Positions 54,583 to 62,453 of a stretch of 64,000 nt of DNA are shown one piece after another. The first letter of the stretch is position 1, and every line of letters begins with the position of its first letter. The position numbers and the translations under genes are program-made. The DNA is from Ruegeria discodermiae (lineage in GTDB: Bacteria; Pseudomonadota; Alphaproteobacteria; Rhodobacterales; Rhodobacteraceae): assembly GCF_030758345.1 (NCBI RefSeq), contig NZ_JAVAMO010000001.1, forward strand, positions 682,001 through 746,000, written 5' to 3'. The notes beneath the pieces were generated by a model, which was not told the origin of the DNA, ran no database searches, and saw only the letters and a program-made list of their open reading frames with translations.

Positions 54583-55058
54583 CTGCCGAGGCGCTCCTCT
54601 CGCTTGCCCGCGCGCGTGGTCTGCGGGTCTGCACCGCCGAAAGCTGCACGGGCGGCATGGTGGCCGCCGCGCTGACCGACATCGCGGGCAGCTCGGATGT
54701 GGTCGAATGCGGCTTTGTCACCTATTCCAACGCCGCCAAGCAGCAGATGCTGGGGGTCCGCGCCGAAACGCTGGCCGCTCATGGCGCTGTATCCGAGGAA
54801 GTAGCGGCACAGATGGCCGAGGGCGCGCTGGCGCATAGCGCGGCGGATATCGCTGTGTCGATCACAGGCATTGCCGGTCCCGGCGGGTCCGAGTTCAAGC
54901 CCGAGGGGCGCGTCTGTTTCGGTGTTGCGGCAAAAGGCGCACCAACCAGAACCCAGACCATCGAGTTTGGCGCATTGGGCCGCGACAAGGTACGCGAAGC
55001 CGCGCGCGATCACGCGCTGGACTTTCTGGGCAAAGCCGCTTCGCGCAGCGATCAATAA
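54579..55058 (+). CDS. pncC: Nicotinamide-nucleotide amidohydrolase (CinA C-terminal domain, PncC type)
   Basis: A 159-residue stand-alone CinA C-terminal domain that deamidates NMN in pyridine nucleotide recycling. The conserved core is TAESCTGGMVAAALTDIAGSS, then GFVTYSN and ITGIAGPGGSEFKPEG with the catalytic Ser and Lys region. The GTG start overlaps the pgpA stop. The N-terminal MoCF-like domain of full CinA is absent, which is normal for this group. Confidence 0.92.
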   Translation: MTAEALLSLARARGLRVCTAESCTGGMVAAALTDIAGSSDVVECGFVTYSNAAKQQMLGVRAETLAAHGAVSEEVAAQMAEGALAHSAADIAVSITGIAGPGGSEFKPEGRVCFGVAAKGAPTRTQTIEFGALGRDKVREAARDHALDFLGKAASRSDQ

Positions 55059-55076
55059 GTGACCGTCACCACCAAA

Positions 55077-55105
55077 TTCACGCCTAATTTTTACTCACTT
55101 TATAA
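55077..55105 (+). promoter_or_regulatory. Candidate amtB promoter
   Basis: TTCACG (55077-55082) and TTATAA (55100-55105) are separated by 17 nt, about 134 nt upstream of the amtB start. I saw no sigma54-type GG/GC element with correct spacing in this interval. Confidence 0.35.
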
Positions 55106-55238
55106 AAAGCGCGCAAAATAGGCGGCTTTTCCACCCCCTGCCTCTTTTTTCCCCACAGATCCTCCGCTTGAACCGCCCACACCATCACTCATCCGCGATG
55201 CGGATGCATCGCTTGCAGGCAGGAAAGGAGAGCGGTTC

Positions 55239-56420
55239 ATGAACGGAGCCGACACAGCCTGGATCATCGTGGCAACCGCGCTGGTCCTTTTCATGACATT
55301 GCCGGGACTGGCGCTGTTTTACGGCGGTCTCGTGCGCGCCCGCAACGTGCTCAGCGTTTTCATGCATTGTTTCTCGATCGCCTGTCTGATGAGTATTCTC
55401 TGGCTCGTCGCGGGCTATTCCATCGCCTTTGGTGGCGGCGCAAGCGGCTATTGGGGCGGGCTGGACAAGATGTTCCTGCTGGGTATCACGCCCGAGACCC
55501 TGGCAGGCACCCTGCCCGAGGTGCTGTTCTTTGCCTTCCAGATGACCTTTGCGATCATCACCCCGGCACTGATCGTCGGCGCCTATGTAGAACGCATCGG
55601 GTTTGGCTTTGTGCTGACCTTTTCGGCGCTCTGGATGCTGCTGGTCTATGCGCCGGTGGTGCATTGGATCTGGGGCGGCGGGTTCCTGTCCGATGGCGGC
55701 ATATTCGGCGAGATCGGCGTGCGCGACTTCGCGGGCGGCATCGTGGTGCATGAGACCGCCGGTCTGGCGGCCCTTGTCATCGCCATCTTCCTCGGCCCAC
55801 GCCGCAACCACACCACCCCACCGCACAGCCCCGGCTTCGTGATGATCGGCGCGGCGATGCTCTGGGTCGGCTGGTTCGGCTTCAACGGCGGTTCGCAACT
55901 GGCTGCTGATGGAGGAGCCGCAATGGCGCTGACGGTCACCCATATCTCGGCAGCAACCGCCTCGCTCAGCTGGGCGCTGTGGGAGAAGATCAAATATGGC
56001 AAGGCCTCAATGGTGGGTCTGGTCACGGGCACCATCGCCGGTCTGGCCTCGATCACACCGGCGAGCGGCTTTGTCGGCCCGGTCGAAGCGCTGATCATCG
56101 GCTTTGTCGCCGGAATCCTCTGTCAGGAAGCGGTGAATGTGGTGCGCAATATGCTCAAGATCGACGACACGCTGGATGTGTTTGCCGTACATGGCGTGGG
56201 CGGCATTTTCGGCACGATCATGATCGCCGTCTTCGGTCAGGGCGCATGGGCCGCGCAGCTTGGCGGGCTGGTGATTGTCGGGCTGTTCACAATCGTCGCC
56301 ACCGCAATTCTGGTCAAACTGGTCGGGCTGGTCACGCCGCTGCGGGTAGATGCCGAGACCGAAACAAACGGGCTCGACCTCTCGGTACACGGAGAGCGGG
56401 CTTACGACATGACCAGCTAA
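55239..56420 (+). CDS. amtB: Ammonium transporter AmtB
   Basis: A 393-residue, 11-helix ammonium channel. The start GADTAWIIVATALVLFMTLPGLALFYGG is typical, and the twin pore histidines lie in VHETAG and VHGVGG. The C-terminal tail ends in GERAYDM, the segment that contacts the PII protein GlnK. No glnK gene precedes it here, although glnK-amtB is the common arrangement. AAGGAG lies 8 nt before the ATG. A terminator follows. The nearby ntrBC block is its probable regulator. Confidence 0.95.
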   Translation: MNGADTAWIIVATALVLFMTLPGLALFYGGLVRARNVLSVFMHCFSIACLMSILWLVAGYSIAFGGGASGYWGGLDKMFLLGITPETLAGTLPEVLFFAFQMTFAIITPALIVGAYVERIGFGFVLTFSALWMLLVYAPVVHWIWGGGFLSDGGIFGEIGVRDFAGGIVVHETAGLAALVIAIFLGPRRNHTTPPHSPGFVMIGAAMLWVGWFGFNGGSQLAADGGAAMALTVTHISAATASLSWALWEKIKYGKASMVGLVTGTIAGLASITPASGFVGPVEALIIGFVAGILCQEAVNVVRNMLKIDDTLDVFAVHGVGGIFGTIMIAVFGQGAWAAQLGGLVIVGLFTIVATAILVKLVGLVTPLRVDAETETNGLDLSVHGERAYDMTS

Positions 56421-56456
56421 GCCCACCTTTTGCTGTGTCAGGCCGGAAACGGCCGG

Positions 56457-56485
56457 AAAGCGGGTCCCGAACGCGGCCCGCTTTT
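56457..56485 (+). terminator. amtB terminator
   Basis: AAAGCGGG (56457-56464) pairs with CCCGCTTT (56477-56484) across a 12-nt loop and ends in four T. It lies 37 nt after the amtB stop and just before the convergent MmgE/PrpD stop. Confidence 0.65.
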
Positions 56486-56486
56486 C

Positions 56487-57782
56487 CTATTCTGCCATAC
56501 GCGCGACAAGCTCGGCGGCCGACCCGCCGGTGCGCAACAGCGACCAGATCTCATCGCTGGCCTGCGCGCCGATCAGCTTGGCCGACTTGGCGCGCACCCG
56601 TTCCTCGCGCGTGGCGAGCGACAGCGGTTCCATCAGATCATGGCGCGCCTCCAGCCTTTGGCCGTCGCGACGCAACACGCTCAGATGCGCCTGGGTCTCA
56701 CTCAGGGTCTCATCGGCCTCGACCGTGATGTGATCGCGCAGGCGCTGCAGCCTGGGGTCGGCGCAGACCTTTTCGCAGAAGCTGTCGAGCCGCGCCGTGT
56801 CATATCCCAGCGCGCGCATGGCCAGGACGGTGCGATAGGAGAATTTCGCGCCCAGCCCGGTCGTTGGCGCGGGCTGGTTGCAAACGCTCATCCAGCGCGG
56901 ATGGGTTTTGACCGCCATTTCGGCCACTTCGGGTTCCGCAATATCAAGACTACGCGCGGCCTCAAGCGCCGCATGCAGCCCGTGACAGCAGGCGTGGAAC
57001 TTGTGGCTGACCTGTTCGAACAGCCACGTCTCGCCGATCCCGTCCAGCGCCGCATCGCTGTCATCCGCGCCGTGATGGATGGCGCCAAAGCCGGTCGGCC
57101 CCTCCATCGCGTCGGGGTTGGCGATAAATCCGCGCAGAACCAGTTGCACCGCTTCGACCCCGCAACTTGCGGCGATCCCGGCATTATAGGGCTTGCCCAT
57201 GGTGCCGAACTGCGCCTTGAGCCCTGCCGCGCGCGTTGCCGTCAGCCCGAATACCTGCGCCATCTGATCCGGCGTCAGCCCCGCCAGCCGCCCCGCTGCG
57301 GCTGCCGCGCCGAAGGCCCCGGCGGTGGCAGTCTGATGAAAGCCAGTCTGATAATGCCCCCGACCCAGCCAGAGACCGACGCGCACCGACAGCTCCATCC
57401 CGACCAGCGCCGCCTCCTGCAGATCGACCAGCGGCAGCTCGTGCAGCTCTGCCATGGCAAGTGCTGCAGGGATCACGGCGACCGAAGGGTGACCGATATG
57501 GGCAAAATGCGTGTCGTCATAATCCAGCGCGTGAGAGATGGTGCCATTGACCAGCGCCGCCGCGCGTGCGGGTGCAGCAGACCCGCCAAACAGATGCGCC
57601 TGCCCGACCCCGCCCTCAGCCAGCACCATATCGCGGATGATCAGCGAGACAGGCTCGGCCGCCCCCGCATGCCCCACGGAAAACCAGTCGAGAACCGACA
57701 GGGCGGTGATCAGACGCGCGGCGGTGCTGGTGTTGACGGGACCGGCGGCAAATCCGGCAAGCTCTGAGGTCAATCTGGTCAT
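56487..57782 (-). CDS. MmgE/PrpD family protein
   Basis: A 431-residue protein of the 2-methylcitrate dehydratase/cis-aconitate decarboxylase/iminosuccinate epimerase superfamily. Typical stretches are NGTISHALDYDDTHFAHIGHPS with conserved Asp and His, HQTATAGAFGAAAAAGRL, KPYNAGIAASCGVEAV and HKFHACCHGLHA. The propionate-pathway genes (prpB, prpC, acnD) are absent nearby, so another substrate is more likely. It lies 36 nt downstream of the ratA-like gene on the same strand and convergent with amtB. Confidence 0.85.
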   Translation of the reverse strand: MTRLTSELAGFAAGPVNTSTAARLITALSVLDWFSVGHAGAAEPVSLIIRDMVLAEGGVGQAHLFGGSAAPARAAALVNGTISHALDYDDTHFAHIGHPSVAVIPAALAMAELHELPLVDLQEAALVGMELSVRVGLWLGRGHYQTGFHQTATAGAFGAAAAAGRLAGLTPDQMAQVFGLTATRAAGLKAQFGTMGKPYNAGIAASCGVEAVQLVLRGFIANPDAMEGPTGFGAIHHGADDSDAALDGIGETWLFEQVSHKFHACCHGLHAALEAARSLDIAEPEVAEMAVKTHPRWMSVCNQPAPTTGLGAKFSYRTVLAMRALGYDTARLDSFCEKVCADPRLQRLRDHITVEADETLSETQAHLSVLRRDGQRLEARHDLMEPLSLATREERVRAKSAKLIGAQASDEIWSLLRTGGSAAELVARMAE

Positions 57783-57818
57783 GGGCGCAGTCTAGCGCCG
57801 ACCTGCCAGCGGTAAAGC

Positions 57819-58265
57819 CTAACCGTAGAGCGCGTGCGCCCGCTGCTCAAAGGCACGCACGATCCGATGCATCGCCTCGTTGAAGACCACACCGATGATT
57901 TTTTGCAGCACCGCGTTCTTGAATTCGAAATCCACATGGAAGGACACGTCGCAGCCACCGTCAGCGGCATCCGCGAAGGACCAGTTCGATTTCATGTATT
58001 TGAACGGGCCATCCAGATATTCGGTATCAATGCGGTGATCGGCGTCATAAAGCGTCACCCGGCTGCCGAATTTCTCGCGGAACACTTTGAACGAAATGAC
58101 CAGATCGGCCTCCAGCACGCGTGCGCGGCCATCATCATAGGTGCGCCGCATGCGGGCCGCCGAACACCAGGGAAGGAATTCGGGGTATTTGCCCACATCC
58201 GCGACCAGATCATACATTTGCTGGGCGCTATATGGCAGGCGTCTGGTCTCGGAATGGGTTGGCAT
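57819..58265 (-). CDS. ratA: RatA/COQ10-like START-domain protein
   Basis: A 148-residue protein of the polyketide cyclase/COQ10 group. The conserved core is [21 protein letters not shown], then [18 protein letters not shown] and [21 protein letters not shown]. In mitochondria and proteobacteria such proteins bind ubiquinone. The toxin name RatA comes from E. coli, but there is no antitoxin partner here, so a quinone-binding role is preferred. ATG 58265 gives the family start; the frame is open to 58292. It is divergent from hpt. Confidence 0.88.
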   Translation of the reverse strand: MPTHSETRRLPYSAQQMYDLVADVGKYPEFLPWCSAARMRRTYDDGRARVLEADLVISFKVFREKFGSRVTLYDADHRIDTEYLDGPFKYMKSNWSFADAADGGCDVSFHVDFEFKNAVLQKIIGVVFNEAMHRIVRAFEQRAHALYG

Positions 58266-58339
58266 CAGGTCTGGCGTCTTCGTACATGACAATGGCGGGT
58301 GATGTCGTATGTTGGGCGCAAAAGATCAAGGGGGATGCC

Positions 58340-58879
58340 ATGAGTGACCGCGCTTATGTGATAGATCAGATGATCTCGGCCAAGGCCATCGCGGCGCGGA
58401 TCGAGGCGCTGTGCGATGAGATTGCGTCTGAATTCTCGGATACGGACAAGCTGGTCGTTGTCGGCCTCTTGCGCGGCAGTTTCGTGTTCATCGCCGACCT
58501 GGTGCGTGAGCTGGACCTGCCCATCGAGGTGGATTTCCTCGAAGCATCCTCCTACGGCGATTCGATGGAAAGCAGCCGCGAGGTCCGCATTCTCAAGGAT
58601 TTGCGCGGCGCCATCGAAGGGCGCGATGTGCTGGTGGTCGAGGATATCGTCGATACCGGCCACACGCTGAACCACGTCACCAAACTGCTGCGCAGCCGCA
58701 AGCCCAAACGACTTAAATCCATCGCGCTGCTCGACAAGCCCAGCCGCCGCGAGGTCGATTTCCGCTCCGACTGGGTTGGGTTCGAGATTCCGGATGAATT
58801 TGTCGTCGGCTACGGCATCGATTACGCGCAGCGCAACCGCAACCTGCCCTTTATCGGCAAGGTGCGGTTCACCGAATAG
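58340..58879 (+). CDS. hpt: Hypoxanthine phosphoribosyltransferase
   Basis: A 179-residue type I phosphoribosyltransferase for purine salvage, making IMP (and usually GMP) from PRPP and base. The PRPP loop is [12 protein letters not shown] (99-110). The substrate-side [17 protein letters not shown] and [18 protein letters not shown] are typical of Hpt. ATG 58340 has GGGGGA 4 nt upstream; the open frame back to 58121 lies across ratA and is not coding. A large palindrome separates it from convergent lipA. Confidence 0.95.
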   Translation: MSDRAYVIDQMISAKAIAARIEALCDEIASEFSDTDKLVVVGLLRGSFVFIADLVRELDLPIEVDFLEASSYGDSMESSREVRILKDLRGAIEGRDVLVVEDIVDTGHTLNHVTKLLRSRKPKRLKSIALLDKPSRREVDFRSDWVGFEIPDEFVVGYGIDYAQRNRNLPFIGKVRFTE

Positions 58880-58884
58880 CCGAT

Positions 58885-58983
58885 AGCGTTTGACGAAAAG
58901 CCTGAGACATCAAGCATCACTTAACGCGTTGAAATCTATGATTTCAGGCAGCGTTAAGGGATTCAAGTTTTTCGCATAACGCT
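58885..58983. repeat. 99-bp imperfect palindrome between hpt and lipA
   Basis: Three nested arm pairs are visible. The outer pair is AGCGTTTGACGAAAA (58885-58899) against TTTTCGCATAACGCT (58969-58983), differing only in the central three bases. The middle pair is CTTAACGC (58920-58927) against GCGTTAAG (58951-58958). The inner pair is TGAAATC / GATTTCA (58930-58936 and 58940-58946). It starts 5 bp after the hpt stop and abuts the lipA stop codon. It could fold into one long hairpin in either transcript. Confidence 0.75.
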
Positions 58984-59940
58984 TTAGCCCTTGCGCCCGC
59001 TGAGCTTCGCTTCGCGCGCCTCGCGCAGGCGGGCGAAATCGTCTCCGGCGTGGTAGGAGGACCGGGTCAGCGGAGTCGCCGACACCATCAGGAAGCCTTT
59101 GCCGAAGGCTACCTTTTCATAGGCCGCAAACTCATCGGGCGTCACGAAACGATCCACCTTGTGATGTTTGGGCGTGGGTTGCAGATACTGGCCGATGGTC
59201 AGGAAATCGACATCCGCAGCGCGCATGTCATCCATCACCTGCCGCACCGCCTGCCCGTCCTCGCCCAGGCCGACCATGATGCCGGACTTGGTAAAGATCG
59301 ACGGGTCCAGTTCCTTGACCCGCTGCAACAAGCGCAGGCTGTGGAAATACCGCGCGCCGGGGCGCACCTCGGGGTAAAGGCCGGGCACGGTTTCGAGGTT
59401 ATGATTGAACACATCCGGTTTTGACTCGACCACGACTTCCAGCGCGCTGTCGTCGCATTTGATGAAATCGGGGGTCAGGATTTCGATTGTGGTTTTGGGG
59501 CTGCGATGGCGCACGGCGCGGATGGTCTGGGCAAAGTGATCGGCGCCGCCATCTTCCAGATCATCCCGGTCGACGCTGGTGATCACCACGTGATTGAGCC
59601 CCAGCTTCTGTACCGCATGGGCCACCCGGCCCGGTTCAAACGCGTCCAGCGTGTCGGGCTTGCCGGTGGCGATGTTGCAGAAGGTGCAGCCACGAGTACA
59701 GATCTCGCCCATGATCATCATGGTGGCGTGACCCTGAGACCAGCATTCGCCGACATTGGGGCAACCGGCCTCTTCGCAGACGGTGGTCAGGTTGTTATCG
59801 CGCATGATCTTGTGGGTTTCGGCATAGCCCTTGCCGCCGGGGGCCTTGACCCTGATCCAGCTTGGTTTCTTGGGCTGGGCATTGTCCGGGCGATGCGCCT
59901 TTTCGGGGTGGCGTTGCTCGGGGATTTTCAGATCGCGCAC
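58984..59940 (-). CDS. lipA: Lipoyl synthase
   Basis: A 318-residue radical SAM enzyme that inserts two sulphurs into protein-bound octanoate. It carries the auxiliary cluster motif CX4CX5C (Cys55, Cys60, Cys66) and the radical SAM motif CX3CX2C (Cys81, Cys85, Cys88), plus the [10 protein letters not shown] end whose Ser binds the auxiliary cluster. The start is GTG 59940, giving MRDLKIPEQ as in other roseobacter LipA proteins, with GAGGA 9 nt upstream. Confidence 0.97.
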   Translation of the reverse strand: MRDLKIPEQRHPEKAHRPDNAQPKKPSWIRVKAPGGKGYAETHKIMRDNNLTTVCEEAGCPNVGECWSQGHATMMIMGEICTRGCTFCNIATGKPDTLDAFEPGRVAHAVQKLGLNHVVITSVDRDDLEDGGADHFAQTIRAVRHRSPKTTIEILTPDFIKCDDSALEVVVESKPDVFNHNLETVPGLYPEVRPGARYFHSLRLLQRVKELDPSIFTKSGIMVGLGEDGQAVRQVMDDMRAADVDFLTIGQYLQPTPKHHKVDRFVTPDEFAAYEKVAFGKGFLMVSATPLTRSSYHAGDDFARLREAREAKLSGRKG

Positions 59941-60190
59941 GGTTTTGCGTCCTCACCTAGGGTCAGCTTGCGTGTGCATACCATAATCCGTCCGGAGACA
60001 AACAGCCAGTGGCGCATGGCCGCTATGCAACGCCAATATGCAGACGCAGCATACTTGCCACCAAAAAACAGCTAACAACATGTTTTACATAATATTTACA
60101 TACGTCGCTACTGCAGAAAGATCGACTTGAAACCGGTTTGGAATCATTTTAATCGGCGGCGAGTTCACAGCCCCGAAAAGGACATTGCAC

Positions 60191-60739
60191 ATGAAAACCG
60201 GCACAAAACTCCCCGACGTCACGTTTCACACCCGGGTGCGCGATGACGCGATTGAGGGACCAAACCCGTTCCGCTGGCAGGATGTGACCAGCGCCGATTA
60301 CTTTGCCGACAAACGAGTTGTTCTGTTTTCGCTGCCCGGTGCCTTCACCCCCACCTGCTCGACCTATCAACTGCCCGGATTCGAAAACGGCCATGCTGAT
60401 TTCGTCGCCCAGGGCATCGACGAGATCTATTGCCTGTCGGTCAATGACAGCTTTGTCATGAACAAATGGGCCGAGGCGCAGAAGCTGAAATACGTCAAGG
60501 TCATCCCCGATGGCTCGGGCGAGTTCACCCGAAAGATGGGCATGCTGGTCGACAAGGACAATCTGGGCTTCGGCATGCGCTCGTGGCGTTATGCGGCCAT
60601 CGTCACGGACGGTGTGGTCGAGGCCTGGTTCGAAGAGCCCGGCCTGATGGATAACTGTCCCGAGGATCCCTATGGTGTCTCCTCGCCGGAAACGATGCTG
60701 GCCTATCTGGCCGAGCAAAAACAGCCGGAGCTGGCATAA
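60191..60739 (+). CDS. Peroxiredoxin (Prx5-like)
   Basis: A 182-residue thiol peroxidase. The peroxidatic Cys56 lies in PGAFTPTCS, the signature of the Prx5 class. Further cysteines are Cys81 (IYCLSV) and one near the C-terminus (DNCPEDPYG); either could resolve the sulphenate, or glutathione may do so. The start is ATG 60191 with AAAGGA 8 nt upstream. The 250 nt upstream are AT-rich and contain a TTGAAA and a palindromic AAACCGGTTT (60130-60139), a possible operator. A strong terminator follows. Confidence 0.9.
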   Translation: MKTGTKLPDVTFHTRVRDDAIEGPNPFRWQDVTSADYFADKRVVLFSLPGAFTPTCSTYQLPGFENGHADFVAQGIDEIYCLSVNDSFVMNKWAEAQKLKYVKVIPDGSGEFTRKMGMLVDKDNLGFGMRSWRYAAIVTDGVVEAWFEEPGLMDNCPEDPYGVSSPETMLAYLAEQKQPELA

Positions 60740-60743
60740 GAAC

Positions 60744-60771
60744 AAGGCCCGCCATTTTTGGCGGGCCTTTT
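60744..60771 (+). terminator. Peroxiredoxin gene terminator
   Basis: A perfect 11-bp stem, AAGGCCCGCCA / TGGCGGGCCTT (60744-60754 and 60759-60769), has a TTTT loop and is followed by further T. It lies 4 nt after the stop. Confidence 0.85.
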
Positions 60772-60795
60772 GCTGTCCGGGGGAAAGCGGCGGGT

Positions 60796-61920
60796 TCAGC
60801 CGATCATGGCATCCGCTTCGCTTGCCATCTCGTAATGTCGCTTGAGCCGCTGCAGCGCGATACGCAGTACGATCTTGCCCGAGCGGGCCGACCAGCCCAA
60901 GTGCTTTTCCGCCAGTTCCAGCCCTTCGAGGTAGCAACAGCAGCGCAGCGCCACCTCGCTCAACCCCGGCCCCAGATCGCTGAGCGCGCGGGTGACCCGG
61001 TCGCGCGCGGTCGATGACCCGCTGCTGAGCGGATCTCTACGGCGGTCACCGCCAGATTTCCCGGCCAGAAACCCATCCCAGCTCTGGGTGACATTGGGGC
61101 CGATCTGCGCCAGTTCGAAATCCTCGCGCAGCCGCTCACCGGCGCGCACCAGATCGTCGGCCAGAAACGGTTTGCCGTCACGGTCCTTGCGCCGCGCCAG
61201 CGCGGCCAGCGGGCTTTCGGCCATCCCATAGCGCATCTTGCGCCGGCCTGGCGCCTGCCCCGGTCTCTCCATTTCCGCGCGGCCAGCAGGTCCGGTGAAA
61301 CCGGCCTGCGCCTCGGCCAGCCCGTCTTCGCGGGCGCGGCGGGCGCGGTTTTCGGCCTCAGCCAGCAATTGCCCCAGCGCGGCCCGCCCGGCAGCGGTGA
61401 TCCGGTAGCGGCAGATTCGCCCCGGCTTGTCGCAGGAGATCCAGTCATTGAGGGCCAGCGCCTGCGCGATTGCCGCCGCAACCACAGCCGTGCGCGTGTT
61501 GCCCGCCGGTCCGCTGTCACGCACGACAACCGCCTTGTCCATATCCTCGGCCACGGCCAGCACCGCCCCGGTCTCGCATAGCCGCCGCAGCACCCGCGCG
61601 GCTTCGTGATCGAACATCGCCTTGTCGACGGGCTGCTCACTCTCTGCCCGCGGGTCGCTTTCCCATTGCATGTCGGTCGGGCTGGGCTTCTGGCGCGGCT
61701 GGCAATGCGACGTGGCCAGGTTCTGCAGCGCCGCATCCACCAGCGGATCATCCCGACGCAGTTCGACCTTGCGAATCTGCCGCAGCACCGTCGAGGCGTG
61801 GCAGCCTGCCACACGCGCAAGCTCGCGGATGGAATGTCCTGCTTCGGTATGCGCGAGATAGCGCCGGGCGCCTTCTGGAACCCATGCCGGAACAAAAAAG
61901 CCGGACCCGTCATTCATCAT
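60796..61920 (-). CDS. DUF6456 protein with N-terminal helix-turn-helix
   Basis: A 374-residue, probably DNA-binding protein. Residues 20-55 look like a helix-turn-helix (HSIRELARVAGCHASTVLRQIRK). The middle (about 100-190) resembles a winged-helix unit (AVLAVAEDMDKAVVVRD, RYRITAAGRAALGQLL). The C-terminal DUF6456 region runs from about 230 to the end (ESPLAALARRKDRDGKPFL, REDFELAQIGPNVTQSWD, LGPGLSEVALRCCCYLEGLE). The family is confined mainly to alphaproteobacteria and its role is unknown. It is divergent from the DUF6477 gene. Confidence 0.8.
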   Translation of the reverse strand: MMNDGSGFFVPAWVPEGARRYLAHTEAGHSIRELARVAGCHASTVLRQIRKVELRRDDPLVDAALQNLATSHCQPRQKPSPTDMQWESDPRAESEQPVDKAMFDHEAARVLRRLCETGAVLAVAEDMDKAVVVRDSGPAGNTRTAVVAAAIAQALALNDWISCDKPGRICRYRITAAGRAALGQLLAEAENRARRAREDGLAEAQAGFTGPAGRAEMERPGQAPGRRKMRYGMAESPLAALARRKDRDGKPFLADDLVRAGERLREDFELAQIGPNVTQSWDGFLAGKSGGDRRRDPLSSGSSTARDRVTRALSDLGPGLSEVALRCCCYLEGLELAEKHLGWSARSGKIVLRIALQRLKRHYEMASEADAMIG

Positions 61921-61979
61921 ATCGTACCCTTATTTTGTCATCCCTTGGTGCCCCGCCACGTCCCCTGAAAAACAAAAAC

Positions 61980-62027
61980 AACCTATGGGAGCATTTGTTA
62001 CCTGTTTGTTAAGGACGAACCTATGGG
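61980..62027. repeat. Two direct repeats in the DUF6456-DUF6477 intergenic region
   Basis: AACCTATGGG occurs at 61980-61989 and 62018-62027, 38 bp apart, in an AT-rich stretch. A TGTTTA / TAAACA inverted repeat with a 7-bp centre follows at 62036-62054. These could be operators for the divergent promoters. Confidence 0.45.
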
Positions 62028-62153
62028 GAAACTATTGTTTAAAATTGATAAACAGGATTGAACCCAAAGAACGGTTAAAACGCCCACTCGGCAACACTCG
62101 TAAAAGTTGTGCAACAAATGACGCAACAACGCACAAACCAAGAGGGATCAACC

Positions 62154-62447
62154 ATGCAAGACCTGACCACGATGCTGTCCACGCTCCGCCGCCCGCGCCT
62201 GTTGATTCGGGCAGCCCGGCACGGCGTGCAGGAATACAGCCGCGACCGCCATCTGCCGCGCATTCTGGGCTATGGCACGCTGCCACGCCCGGCGGCGACG
62301 CTGATGCGGCTGATGGAGCTTGAGCGGGAACTGAATGAGCAACGGCGCAGCGATGATGCGGGCTATTCCGTCATCCGCCATCTGGATCTGCTGATCGCCA
62401 TGATGGGTGAGGCGCAGCTGCTGAAGGCCAGCCGCGCCCCGGTCTGA
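62154..62447 (+). CDS. DUF6477 family protein
   Basis: A 97-residue helical protein. The start LSTLRRPRLLIRAARHGVQEYSR and the later GYGTLPRPAATLMRLMELERELNEQRR match the roseobacter DUF6477 family, which has no known function. It carries an Arg-rich N-terminus that could bind nucleic acid or another protein. ATG 62154 gives the family start, with GAGGG upstream; the frame is open to 62109. It is divergent from DUF6456 and convergent with the methyltransferase gene, 6 nt apart. Confidence 0.75.
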   Translation: MQDLTTMLSTLRRPRLLIRAARHGVQEYSRDRHLPRILGYGTLPRPAATLMRLMELERELNEQRRSDDAGYSVIRHLDLLIAMMGEAQLLKASRAPV

Positions 62448-62453
62448 GAGACC

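Noticed and set aside
55059-55238. Sigma54 promoter upstream of amtB
   Set aside because: A GG...TTGC arrangement near 55200 has 11 rather than 10 bases between GG and GC, and the local NtrC lacks the sigma54-contact loop.
57819-58265. RatA as the toxin of a toxin-antitoxin pair
   Set aside because: No RatB-like partner; the protein is better explained as a COQ10-type lipid-binding START domain.
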